Source of the DNA: Desulfobulbaceae bacterium
Lineage (GTDB): Bacteria; Desulfobacterota; Desulfobulbia; Desulfobulbales; SURF-16
Assembly: GCA_023230525.1 (NCBI GenBank)
Contig: JALNXE010000036.1
Location: forward strand, 1 to 38,858
Direction: 5' to 3'
Length of the DNA stretch: 38,858 nucleotides
Of this stretch, positions 1 through 7,940 are shown piece by piece. Position 1 is the stretch's first letter. Every line of letters begins with the position of its first letter. A program made the translations under genes and the position numbers. The notes below the pieces were generated by a model. The model was not told where the DNA came from and did no database searches. It was given only the letters and a program-made list of their open reading frames with translations.

Positions 1-1436
1 CCCGCGGCATAGACCGTGAGGTTGTTGAAATCATGCACCGCACCCATATGGGCGTTGACCAGGATTATGAAAATCTCATGCTGCAGGGCGCCCGCTGCGC
101 CCTGGGCGACGGCTGGGGATCATCCATGCTGTCCACCGAACTGACCGATATCATGTTCGGCACCCCGGTGCCCCGGCGCGCCATCGTCGATCTCGGCGTG
201 CTCAAGGCGGACGAGGTGAACGTCACCGTGCACGGCCATGAGCCGCTGCTGGCCGAAGCCCTGTGTCTGGCCGCCCAGGACGAGGAAATGCTCGCCCTGG
301 CCCGCAAGGTCGGCGCCAGGGGGATCAATCTCGCCGGGGTCTGCTGTACGGGCAATGAAATTCTCATGCGTCGCGGCATTCCGGTGGCGGCAGGCTTTGT
401 CCAGCAGGAAATGGCTATCGCAACCGGCGCCATCGAGGCCATGGTGGTTGATGTGCAGTGCATCATGCAGTCCGTGGCCGAGGTGGCCAAGTCCTTTCAT
501 ACCGACGTCATTACCACCAATTACCGGGCCAAGATGCCTGGCGCGGTGCATATCCAGTTTAATGAAGAAAATCCCTTGGGCAGCGCCAAGGAGATTCTCA
601 AAAAAGCCATCAACAACTACAAGAAACGCGGCGAATTTTTTATCCCGCAGGAAAACAAGCTCGATGTGGTGGTCGGTTTCAGCCATGAAACGATCAATTA
701 CATGCTGGGCGGCCGTTTCCGCTCAAGCTACCGGCCATTAAACGACAACATCATCAACGGCAGAATCCGGGGGGTAGCGGCCATTGTCGGCTGTGACAAC
801 TACAAATTCCCGGATAATAATCATGAAATCATCGCCCGGGAACTGATCAAGAACGATGTGCTGGTGCTGGCCACCGGCTGCGCGGCCACCGGGCTTGGCC
901 GGGTCGGGCTGCTCCGGCCCGAGGCTGCCCAGTTTGCCGGCCCCGGTCTGCGAGAGGTTTGTGAGACGGTGGGTATGCCTCCCGTCCTGCACTGCGGGTC
1001 ATGTGTCGATAACAGCCGCCTGCTTATTGCCGCAACCGAGATGGTCCGGGAGGGCGGCCTGGGTGAGGATATATCCGATCTGCCCCTGGCCGGCACCGCG
1101 CCCCTGTGGATGAGTGAAAAGGCGGTGGCCATCGGACAGTACTTTGTTTCCAGCGGGGTGTATGTCATCTTCCAGGGACTGCCGCTCACCGGCTCCAAGA
1201 ATTTCCATAAATTCATGACCGAGGGAATGGATGAAATTTACGGCGGGCGCTGGGATATTGAAGAGGATCCGCTGAAACTCGCGCAGAAAATGATTGCCCG
1301 CATCGACCTCAAACGCAAGGAACTCGGCATTGACAAGAAACGCGAAAGGGTTCTCTTTGATATGGAGATGCGTCGTGATCTGGGAACCGGGGGCGGGTTA
1401 AAGGATGTCGGCTGCCACGGTCCGACTCCAGCCTGA
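1..1436 (+). CDS. cooS: Carbon monoxide dehydrogenase catalytic subunit (partial, 5' end outside window)
   Basis: The gene catalyses reversible CO2/CO interconversion at the Ni-Fe-S C-cluster and supplies CO to acetyl-CoA synthase. The reading frame is open from base 3, upstream of the first ATG at 33, so the true start lies before the window. About 477 residues are present against roughly 630-680 for the family, so the N-terminal part with the B and D cluster cysteines is missing. The C-cluster ligand motifs are all visible in order: VHGHEP (His), NLAGVCCTGNE, VVDVQCIMQS, IVGCDNYK, VLATGCAATG and LHCGSCVDNSR. The stop at 1434-1436 is 71 bp before the metF-like fusion gene, and the downstream genes are the rest of the acetyl-CoA synthase pathway, which points to the AcsA/CooS partner of AcsB rather than a stand-alone CO oxidase. 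Family is very sure; the exact subtype is not resolved. Confidence 0.95.
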   Translation, partial: RGIDREVVEIMHRTHMGVDQDYENLMLQGARCALGDGWGSSMLSTELTDIMFGTPVPRRAIVDLGVLKADEVNVTVHGHEPLLAEALCLAAQDEEMLALARKVGARGINLAGVCCTGNEILMRRGIPVAAGFVQQEMAIATGAIEAMVVDVQCIMQSVAEVAKSFHTDVITTNYRAKMPGAVHIQFNEENPLGSAKEILKKAINNYKKRGEFFIPQENKLDVVVGFSHETINYMLGGRFRSSYRPLNDNIINGRIRGVAAIVGCDNYKFPDNNHEIIARELIKNDVLVLATGCAATGLGRVGLLRPEAAQFAGPGLREVCETVGMPPVLHCGSCVDNSRLLIAATEMVREGGLGEDISDLPLAGTAPLWMSEKAVAIGQYFVSSGVYVIFQGLPLTGSKNFHKFMTEGMDEIYGGRWDIEEDPLKLAQKMIARIDLKRKELGIDKKRERVLFDMEMRRDLGTGGGLKDVGCHGPTPA

Positions 1437-1507
1437 TGAGCAGCCGGGGATGCTTTTCTGCCCATTCTATTAACTACTTTAAATTCTTAACATAAGGATA
1501 CAACCGA

Positions 1508-4183
1508 ATGAAATCGGGAAGTCGTTTAGAAAAGATTCTGACCTCCGGGGGCTTTGCCGTGACCGGGGAACTGGGACCGCCTAAAAACGGAGATCCAGAG
1601 GTAGTCAGGAAGAAGGCCGGCATATTGCGTGGGCATGTTGATGCGGTCAATATCACGGACTGCCAGACCGCCATTGTCCGCATGTCAAGTATTGCCGCCG
1701 GACTCATCACCCTGCAGGAGGGCGTGGAGCCGGTCATCCAGATGACCTGCCGCGACCGCAACCGGATCGGCATGCAGAGTGATATTCTCGGTGCCGCAGC
1801 CCTTGGCCTGAAAAATCTTCTCTGTCTTACCGGCGACCATCAGAAATTCGGCAACCATCCCGGGGCCAAGGGTGTCTTTGACATGGACTCCATTCAGCTC
1901 CTCGGCATGGTCCGCGGCATGCGGGATGAGAAGAAGTTTCAATGCGGCGAGGCGATAAAGTCCGCCGAGCCGCGGCTTTTTCTCGGCTGTGCCGCCAATC
2001 CCTTTGCCAATCCCTTTGAATTCCGCGCCCCGCGGCTGGCCAAGAAGGTGGCCAGCGGCGCAGACTTTGTGCAGACCCAGATTATCTATAATGTGGAAAA
2101 ATTCGCCCGGTTCATGGCAATGGTTCGTGACCTGGGACTGGACGAGAAGGTCTATATTCTCGCAGGCGTAACCCCGCCCAAATCCCTCGGCATGGCCCGT
2201 TATATGAAAAGCTCGGTGCCCGGCATGGATGTGACGGACGAGGTGATCAGCCGCATGAAGGATGCCGCCGACAAACAGGAAGAGGGCATCAACATCTGTG
2301 TGGATATCATCAATCAGGTCAGGGAAATCAAAGGGGTTTCCGGTGTGCATATCATGGCCATCGAGTGGGAGGAAGCAGTACCCGAGATCGTCAAGCGCGC
2401 CAAGCTCGAACCACGGCCGGTATTGGCTGAGGATGTGCGGCAACCGGCGGTGCAGAAGGCTGAGGTCATTGCAGTTGCCGGGCCTGCGGTACCCGCTCCG
2501 CAGCCGGCTGTGGACACGGACAGGCTCCTGGCTGAGGCCAGGGCAGAGGCGGAAAAAATCATTGCCGCAGCCCGTGCTGAAGTTGAAAAAATGCGAGCCC
2601 AAGCTGTCTTGCAAGCGACAGCCGGCTCAGCCCCAGAATATGAAGATGCAGGAGAGCATGAGATGAATGAAAAAGAGCGTCAGCTGGCGTTGCAGTCTGT
2701 GCAGATGGGTCTCAACGCCCTGAAAAAGGCCTTTAACCTGAGCGATGAGCAATTTGAGGCATTGTCAAGTTTTGCCAGTGCCGAGGCAGTTCTGAAACGC
2801 CAGCCCCCAGAAACCGCAGCCCCTGGACCTGTGACTGCGCCAGCTGCCGCTGAGCCGGTCAAACCAGCACCGGATAAGGCTGCCGAAGAGGCCAACAAGG
2901 CTGCTGAAGCCAGGGCCGCGGCAGAGGCCAAAAAGGCCGCAGAGGCAAAAGCTGCCGAAGAGGCCAGGAAAGCTGCTGAGGGAAAAGCTGCGGACGAGGC
3001 CAAAAAGGCAGCTTTGGCCAAGGCTGCTGAAGAGGCCAAAAAGTCTGCCGAAGCCAAGGCTGCCGAAGAGGCCCAAAAGGTAGCTGAAGCCAAAAAGGCC
3101 GCAGAGGCCAAGGCCGCGGAAGAGGCCAAAAAAGCCGCGGAAGCCAAGGCCGCTGAAGCGCCTAAGGCCGCTGCTGCAGGCGGAGATCTGGCGGTAGCCG
3201 AGCTGGCGTTGGAAAAGACGCCTTTTGCTGAGCGCGCCAAAAAGGTTCCTGCCGCCTCCTACCAGGTCAAATATACGGGACAGATTAAAGAGACGCTGCT
3301 CGGCAGCGGTGACAAGGCGATCAAAGTCGGCGGTGAAACCTCCATGCCCTTCCATCTTTTCGAAGGCGCCATGCCCAATAAGCCGCTGATCGCCATGGAC
3401 GTGCTGGATGTGAAACCTGATGAGTGGCCGGACTCTCTGACCCGCCATTATGCAGGGGTGCTGGATAATCCGCTGGCCTGGGCCAGAAAATGTGTTGATG
3501 AATACCAGGCGGAGGCGATCTGCATCTCCATGGTCAGCACCGATCCCAACGGCATGAACCGGAAGTCGTCTGAAGCGGCCAAGGTTGCCGCCGAAGTGAT
3601 CAATAATATCGATGTGCCGATCATTGTCTGGGGCTGCGGCAACGCGGACAAGGATACCGAGACGCTACGGGAGATCACCTCCATGACCGGCGACAGGAAA
3701 GTGTGCCTGGCGCCCCTTTCCGACAGCAATTACCGTTCCCTGGGCGCAACCGCCATGGCCTTCCAGTATCCCATGGTCGCTGCTTCGCCCATTGATGTCA
3801 ATCTCGCCAAACAGCTCAATATTCTGCTCGAAAATCTGGGCGTTTCGCTGAACTCCATCCTGATGGACCCGTCAATCGGGGCTCTCGGCTACGGCATTGA
3901 GTATACCTATTCCGTCATGGAGCGTATTCGCCTGGCTGCGCTTACCCAGCAGGATGAAAAACTGCAGGTGCCGATCATCTGCAATCTCGGCCGGGAGGTG
4001 TGGAAGGCGAAAGAGTGCCGGCTTCCCTCTGATGCAATGCTCGGTGACCAGGAAAGAAGGGGTATCATGATGGAGGCCATCACCGCCACCTGCATGCTGC
4101 TTTCAGGCGGTGAGGTGCTGATTATGAGACATCCCAAGGCCATCAATCTCACCAAGTCTCTGATCAATAGCCTGATAGGCTAA
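1508..4183 (+). CDS. MetF-like methylenetetrahydrofolate reductase fused to corrinoid protein small subunit AcsD/CdhD
   Basis: This is an 891-residue protein of two enzymes normally encoded separately. Residues about 1-300 match the MetF/MTHFR family (GELGPPKNGD near the N-terminus, TCRDRNRIGMQSDILGAAAL, CLTGDHQ), which reduces methylene-THF to methyl-THF. Residues about 310-385 are a charged, Ala/Glu-rich predicted helix; about 450-570 is a long Ala-Lys-Glu repeat. Residues about 575-891 match the AcsD/CdhD TIM-barrel subunit of the corrinoid iron-sulfur protein (VGGETSMPFHLFEG, MDPSIGALGYGIEYTYSVMERIR). The corrinoid protein accepts the methyl group from methyl-THF and delivers it to AcsB. 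An AAGGA ribosome site precedes the ATG at 1508. Codon 386 is an ATG with its own good ribosome site, so a separate AcsD product is possible. The spacing to acsB is 37 bp. Domain calls are firm; whether the fusion is the working form is unknown. Confidence 0.9.
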   Translation: MKSGSRLEKILTSGGFAVTGELGPPKNGDPEVVRKKAGILRGHVDAVNITDCQTAIVRMSSIAAGLITLQEGVEPVIQMTCRDRNRIGMQSDILGAAALGLKNLLCLTGDHQKFGNHPGAKGVFDMDSIQLLGMVRGMRDEKKFQCGEAIKSAEPRLFLGCAANPFANPFEFRAPRLAKKVASGADFVQTQIIYNVEKFARFMAMVRDLGLDEKVYILAGVTPPKSLGMARYMKSSVPGMDVTDEVISRMKDAADKQEEGINICVDIINQVREIKGVSGVHIMAIEWEEAVPEIVKRAKLEPRPVLAEDVRQPAVQKAEVIAVAGPAVPAPQPAVDTDRLLAEARAEAEKIIAAARAEVEKMRAQAVLQATAGSAPEYEDAGEHEMNEKERQLALQSVQMGLNALKKAFNLSDEQFEALSSFASAEAVLKRQPPETAAPGPVTAPAAAEPVKPAPDKAAEEANKAAEARAAAEAKKAAEAKAAEEARKAAEGKAADEAKKAALAKAAEEAKKSAEAKAAEEAQKVAEAKKAAEAKAAEEAKKAAEAKAAEAPKAAAAGGDLAVAELALEKTPFAERAKKVPAASYQVKYTGQIKETLLGSGDKAIKVGGETSMPFHLFEGAMPNKPLIAMDVLDVKPDEWPDSLTRHYAGVLDNPLAWARKCVDEYQAEAICISMVSTDPNGMNRKSSEAAKVAAEVINNIDVPIIVWGCGNADKDTETLREITSMTGDRKVCLAPLSDSNYRSLGATAMAFQYPMVAASPIDVNLAKQLNILLENLGVSLNSILMDPSIGALGYGIEYTYSVMERIRLAALTQQDEKLQVPIICNLGREVWKAKECRLPSDAMLGDQERRGIMMEAITATCMLLSGGEVLIMRHPKAINLTKSLINSLIG
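2650..2665 (+). promoter_or_regulatory. Internal ribosome binding site and in-frame ATG at the MetF/AcsD junction
   Basis: AGGAG at 2650-2654 stands 8 bases before an in-frame ATG at 2663, codon 386 of the fusion gene. The peptide from there begins MNEKERQLALQS, which looks like a natural N-terminus, and the residues just before it are a charged, poorly conserved-looking stretch. This is what a former gene boundary would look like. It could still be used to make free AcsD in addition to the fusion. Function is inference. Confidence 0.55.
2875..3172 (+). repeat. Degenerate tandem repeat encoding Ala-Lys-Glu linker
   Basis: Inside the metF::acsD gene, about 300 bp are built from imperfect units of roughly 24-33 bp related to GAGGCCAAAAAGGCTGC, encoding runs such as AAEEAKKAAEAKA. 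The product is a long predicted helix or coiled-coil linker between an N-terminal helical segment and the AcsD barrel. Repeat number is likely to vary between strains, and such tracts are prone to assembly error. Confidence 0.8.
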
Positions 4184-4220
4184 TGATGAAATTATTCCGA
4201 TAATCTGAGAGGAGCGTTCA

Positions 4221-6425
4221 ATGTCAAAAATAATCTGTTCAGCTGCTATCCGAGGCGCGCATAAAATCACTGACATGGCCGAGGAAAAACTTGAGGCAGC
4301 TTTAAAAAAATATGGTCCTGAGCAGGTGGTCTCATTTCCCAACACTGCCTATTATCTGCCGGTTATCTACAGCATGCTGGGAGCCAAGGTGGAGAAGCTG
4401 GGCGATATGAAGGACATCTTCCAGGAGTGCCGCAAGCTCCTGCCCCCCCTGGTGAGTGAACATACCTGGCTGCCCTACCTGGCCCCGGCCCTTGATGCCG
4501 GCATGGCCACTTTTTTCGCCGAGGAGATGTACGAGGCAATCCGCTATCTGGAGCAGCCCGAATACTATACCAAGACCGAAGATCCCACCGGTGCCAATAT
4601 CTGGCTGGGGGCGGCGGACGATGTTATCTTCCGTAAACGCGGCGTTGAATTTGTTGATGGCACGGCTCCCGGCTTTGCCGCCATCATGGGCTCGCCGGCC
4701 GACAAAGAGGTGGCCAGCAAAATCGCCCTGGAACTGCAGGAAAAAAATCTCTACATTTTCATGCATGACCACTCAGACGGCATCAGAATGCCCGAACAGC
4801 TGGTGAAAAACAATGTGCAGGTGGGGTGGAACACCCGTCTGGTCCCCTTTGGCGACAGTTATACCACCGCGGTTTTCGCCATCGGCTTCGCCTGCCGGGT
4901 GGCCATGGCCTTCGGCGGCATCAAGCCCGGAGACTACCGGGGCAACCTGATCTATAACAAGGACCGCACCTTTGCCTTTGTCATGGCCTTCGGCCCGGTA
5001 AGCGACGAGTGGTACGCCAATGCCGCCGGCGCCATCAACTGGGGCTTCCCCACCATCTCCGACTACGATATTCCCGAGGTGCTGCCCACCGGTATCTGCA
5101 CCTATGAGCACGTGGTCAGCAATGTGCCCCATGATGAAATCGTGCAGAAGGCCATCGAGGTGCGGGGCCTGAAGGTCAACATTGCCAAGATTGATATCCC
5201 CATGGCCTTTGGTCCGGCCTTTGAGGGTGAGAGGATCAGGAAGGATGATCTCTATATGGAATGCGGCGGCGGCAGGACCAGCGGCGTCGAGGTGCTCATC
5301 TCCAAGGATATGCACGATGTCGTGGACGGCGAGGTTATCCTGGAAGGCAAGGACATCTGTGACATCACCCAGGGACAGAACCTGCCCATCGCCATCCTGG
5401 TTGAGGTGGCCGGCCGCGAGATGCAGTCGGATTTTGAGCCGATCCTGGAGCGCCAGTTCCATCATCTGATCAACTATATCCAGGGCATCATGCACATCGG
5501 CCAGCGGAACATCATGTGGATCCGCATCGGCAAGGCCGCGGTGGAGAAGGGCTTTTCCTTCAAGCATATCGGCAAGGTGCTCCATGGCAAACTGCACCAG
5601 GAGTTCGGCGCCATCCTTGATAAGGTGCAGGTGAAAATCTATACCGAACAGGCCAAGGTGGAAGAGGTGCAGGAGATTGCCAAAAAAGTCTATGCCGAGC
5701 GCGACCTGCGGCTGGGCAACATGACCGATGAAACCGAGGAGATTTTTTACTCCTGTACCCTCTGCCAGTCCTTTGCCCCCAGCCATGTCTGTGTCATTAC
5801 CCCGGAAAGGGTGGGCATGTGCGGCGCCTATAACTGGCTGGACGGCAAGGCCTCCTTTCAGATCAACCCGACCGGCCCGAACCAGCCGATCCAGAAGGGT
5901 GAGTGCAATGATCCGGTGCTGGGTGATTTTATCGGCATCAACGAGTTCGTCAACCAGGCCTCCCGCGGGGCGGTTCCGGCGGTCAGCTGTTATTCGCTGA
6001 TGACGAATCCCATGACCGCCTGCGGCTGTTTTGAGGCCATTGCCGCCATGCTGCCCCAATGTAACGGCATCATGGTGGTCAACCGCGACTACATGGGCAT
6101 GACCCCCAGCGGCATGAAATTCACCTCGCTTGCCGGTATGGCCGGCGGCGGCGCGCAGACCCCCGGTTTCATGGGCGTCAGCAAGCATTACCTGACCAGC
6201 CCGAAACTTTTCATGGCCGAAGGTGGTCTAAAGAGAGTGGTGTGGCTGCCCAAGATGCTCAAGGAAGAGTTGAAGGAAAAACTCATGGCCCGCTGCGAGG
6301 CCATCGGCATGCCGGAGCTTTTTGACATGATCGCTGATGAGGAAGTGGGGACCACGGAAGAGGCGGTACTGGCTTTTCTCAAGGAGAAAGGCCATCCAGC
6401 GCTCAAAATGGAAACAGTTATGTAG
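4221..6425 (+). CDS. acsB: CO-methylating acetyl-CoA synthase catalytic subunit
   Basis: The protein joins CO, a methyl group from the corrinoid protein and CoA into acetyl-CoA at the Ni-Ni-[4Fe-4S] A-cluster. It has 734 residues, close to the 729 of the Moorella enzyme. The A-cluster ligands are present at Cys512, Cys515, Cys524 and Cys534 (SCTLCQSFAPSHVC, then GMCG) and in a Cys601-Gly602-Cys603 motif (TACGCF), each shifted by exactly six residues from the Moorella numbering that I know (506, 509, 518, 528, 595, 597). The full N-terminal CODH-binding domain is present, as in bacterial AcsB and unlike the short archaeal CdhC. GAGGAG precedes the ATG. It sits between metF::acsD and acsC, as expected for one operon. 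Confidence 0.97.
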   Translation: MSKIICSAAIRGAHKITDMAEEKLEAALKKYGPEQVVSFPNTAYYLPVIYSMLGAKVEKLGDMKDIFQECRKLLPPLVSEHTWLPYLAPALDAGMATFFAEEMYEAIRYLEQPEYYTKTEDPTGANIWLGAADDVIFRKRGVEFVDGTAPGFAAIMGSPADKEVASKIALELQEKNLYIFMHDHSDGIRMPEQLVKNNVQVGWNTRLVPFGDSYTTAVFAIGFACRVAMAFGGIKPGDYRGNLIYNKDRTFAFVMAFGPVSDEWYANAAGAINWGFPTISDYDIPEVLPTGICTYEHVVSNVPHDEIVQKAIEVRGLKVNIAKIDIPMAFGPAFEGERIRKDDLYMECGGGRTSGVEVLISKDMHDVVDGEVILEGKDICDITQGQNLPIAILVEVAGREMQSDFEPILERQFHHLINYIQGIMHIGQRNIMWIRIGKAAVEKGFSFKHIGKVLHGKLHQEFGAILDKVQVKIYTEQAKVEEVQEIAKKVYAERDLRLGNMTDETEEIFYSCTLCQSFAPSHVCVITPERVGMCGAYNWLDGKASFQINPTGPNQPIQKGECNDPVLGDFIGINEFVNQASRGAVPAVSCYSLMTNPMTACGCFEAIAAMLPQCNGIMVVNRDYMGMTPSGMKFTSLAGMAGGGAQTPGFMGVSKHYLTSPKLFMAEGGLKRVVWLPKMLKEELKEKLMARCEAIGMPELFDMIADEEVGTTEEAVLAFLKEKGHPALKMETVM

Positions 6426-6473
6426 CCAATCGGGCTATTTACATTTTTTTATATGCTAACGAGGAGATAAACA

Positions 6474-7829
6474 ATGGCTCTTACTGGTATACAAATCCTT
6501 AAAATGCTCCCCAAAAAGAATTGCGGGGAGTGCGGGATTCCCACCTGTCTTGCCTTTGCCATGAAAGTTGCCGCCGGACAGATTGAAATTGAAAAATGCC
6601 CTTATGTTTCTGACGAGGCCAAGGCGACCATCGGCGAGGCTTCCGCGCCGCCGATCAGGACCATCAAGCTCGGCGCCGGCGATTCCACCTTCACCACCGG
6701 CGGCGAGACCTGTATGTTCCGCCATGAAAAGCGCTTTGAGAATGCCACCGGTATTGCCGTGCTGGTCGGTACGGATATGGCTGAGGCGGACATTGACGGC
6801 CGCATCAAACGTTTCAAGGAGCTGCGCTATGAGCGGGTCGGCGTGCTGATGAAGGCCAGACTGATTGCCGTTAAAGACAGCGACGGGGAGCAGGGAAAAT
6901 TTATCGCCCTGGTCAAGAAGGTTCTGGCCGGCGCGGAGGATGCGGGCCTGATCCTCATGAGCGGCAAGGCGGAAAACCTGGCCGAAGGCGCCAGGGCCTG
7001 CGGCGAGCGCAAGCCGCTGCTCTATGGCGCCACGGCGGCCAACGCCTCCGCCATGGCGGCCATGGCCAAGGAAGCCGGTTGTCCGCTGGGAATCCGCGGG
7101 GCAAACCTTGATGATACCATTGAGATCTCCGAGAAAGTCCTGGCAGAGGGATTGAAGGATCTGGTCCTTGACACCGGCGCCCGCACCATGAAGGCAGCCC
7201 TGGAAAACAATGTTGTGACCCGCCGCTCGGCCATCAAGGCCAAGTTCAAGCCGGTGGGCTTTCCGTCCATTGCCTTTCCCTGTGAAATGACCGACGATCC
7301 CATGATGGAGGCGATGATCGCCTCGGTGCTCATCGCCAAATATGCCGGCATTGTGGTGCTTGCCGATCTGCAGGGCGATATACTTTTCCCTCTGCTGCTG
7401 GAGCAGCTGAACATCTTCACCGATCCCCAGCGGCCCATGGTGGTCCAGGAAGACATATACAGCATCAACGGACCGGCGGAGAATTCTCCGATACTCATCA
7501 CCTGCAACTTCTCCCTGACCTATTTCATCGTTTCCGGCGAGATCGAGGGCAGCAAGATTCCTTCCTGGCTGCTGATCAAGGATACGGAGGGACTTTCCGT
7601 GCTTACCGCCTGGGCGGCAGGGAAATTCGGGGCGGACATGATCGCCCAGTTCATCAAGAAATCCGGCATCATGGATAAGGTGAAACATCGCGATCTGATC
7701 ATCCCCGGCTATCTGGCCAGCATCAAGGGCGAGCTTGAGGAAGAGCTCCCGGAGTGGACCATTACCATCGGTCCCCGTGAAGCGGGTCATCTCCCTGCTT
7801 TCCTGAAAGAATGGAAGCCGGCTGCCTGA
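6474..7829 (+). CDS. acsC: Corrinoid iron-sulfur protein large subunit
   Basis: AcsC pairs with AcsD to carry the methyl group on cobalamin from methyl-THF to AcsB. The N-terminal [4Fe-4S] site is seen as NCGECGIPTC with Cys17, Cys20, Cys25 and Cys42 (EIEKCPY), the same numbers as in the Moorella protein to my knowledge. The rest is a TIM barrel followed by a C-terminal cobalamin-binding region. Its 451 residues are the usual length. A clear GAGGAG lies before the ATG at 6474, 48 bp after the acsB stop. The partner AcsD is the C-terminal half of the fusion gene two genes upstream, so the two subunits must still meet even though one is tethered to MetF. Confidence 0.95.
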   Translation: MALTGIQILKMLPKKNCGECGIPTCLAFAMKVAAGQIEIEKCPYVSDEAKATIGEASAPPIRTIKLGAGDSTFTTGGETCMFRHEKRFENATGIAVLVGTDMAEADIDGRIKRFKELRYERVGVLMKARLIAVKDSDGEQGKFIALVKKVLAGAEDAGLILMSGKAENLAEGARACGERKPLLYGATAANASAMAAMAKEAGCPLGIRGANLDDTIEISEKVLAEGLKDLVLDTGARTMKAALENNVVTRRSAIKAKFKPVGFPSIAFPCEMTDDPMMEAMIASVLIAKYAGIVVLADLQGDILFPLLLEQLNIFTDPQRPMVVQEDIYSINGPAENSPILITCNFSLTYFIVSGEIEGSKIPSWLLIKDTEGLSVLTAWAAGKFGADMIAQFIKKSGIMDKVKHRDLIIPGYLASIKGELEEELPEWTITIGPREAGHLPAFLKEWKPAA

Positions 7830-7853
7830 GATCAGACGGGCAGATATTTTGCC

Positions 7854-7871
7854 GGGGCGGTTCGCGAGCCG
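7854..7871. repeat. Dispersed palindromic repeat, copy A
   Basis: GGGGCGGTTCGCGAGCCG lies between acsC and the formate dehydrogenase gene. It is an imperfect copy of the palindrome with core CGGTTCGCGAACCG also seen at 27895-27920 and 37895-37917, and in degenerate form at 27158-27178. It may form a small hairpin inside the operon transcript. Confidence 0.6.
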
Positions 7872-7940
7872 TTGCTGCGGTGTCTTCCGGGGGAAATTTG
7901 CAGTTTTTACGAATCCAACAGTATTTCTTTTTGGCAAACA

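Noticed and set aside
2680..3448. Minus-strand frames opposite the Ala-rich linker (Ala- or Gly/Leu-rich)
   Set aside because: They are pure mirror images of the GCC/GAG/AAG repeat and have no independent support.
7872..7940. Upstream TTG start for fdhA
   Set aside because: The added leader does not look like a protein, it begins at the edge of a palindromic repeat, and the ferredoxin domain begins at ATG 7941.
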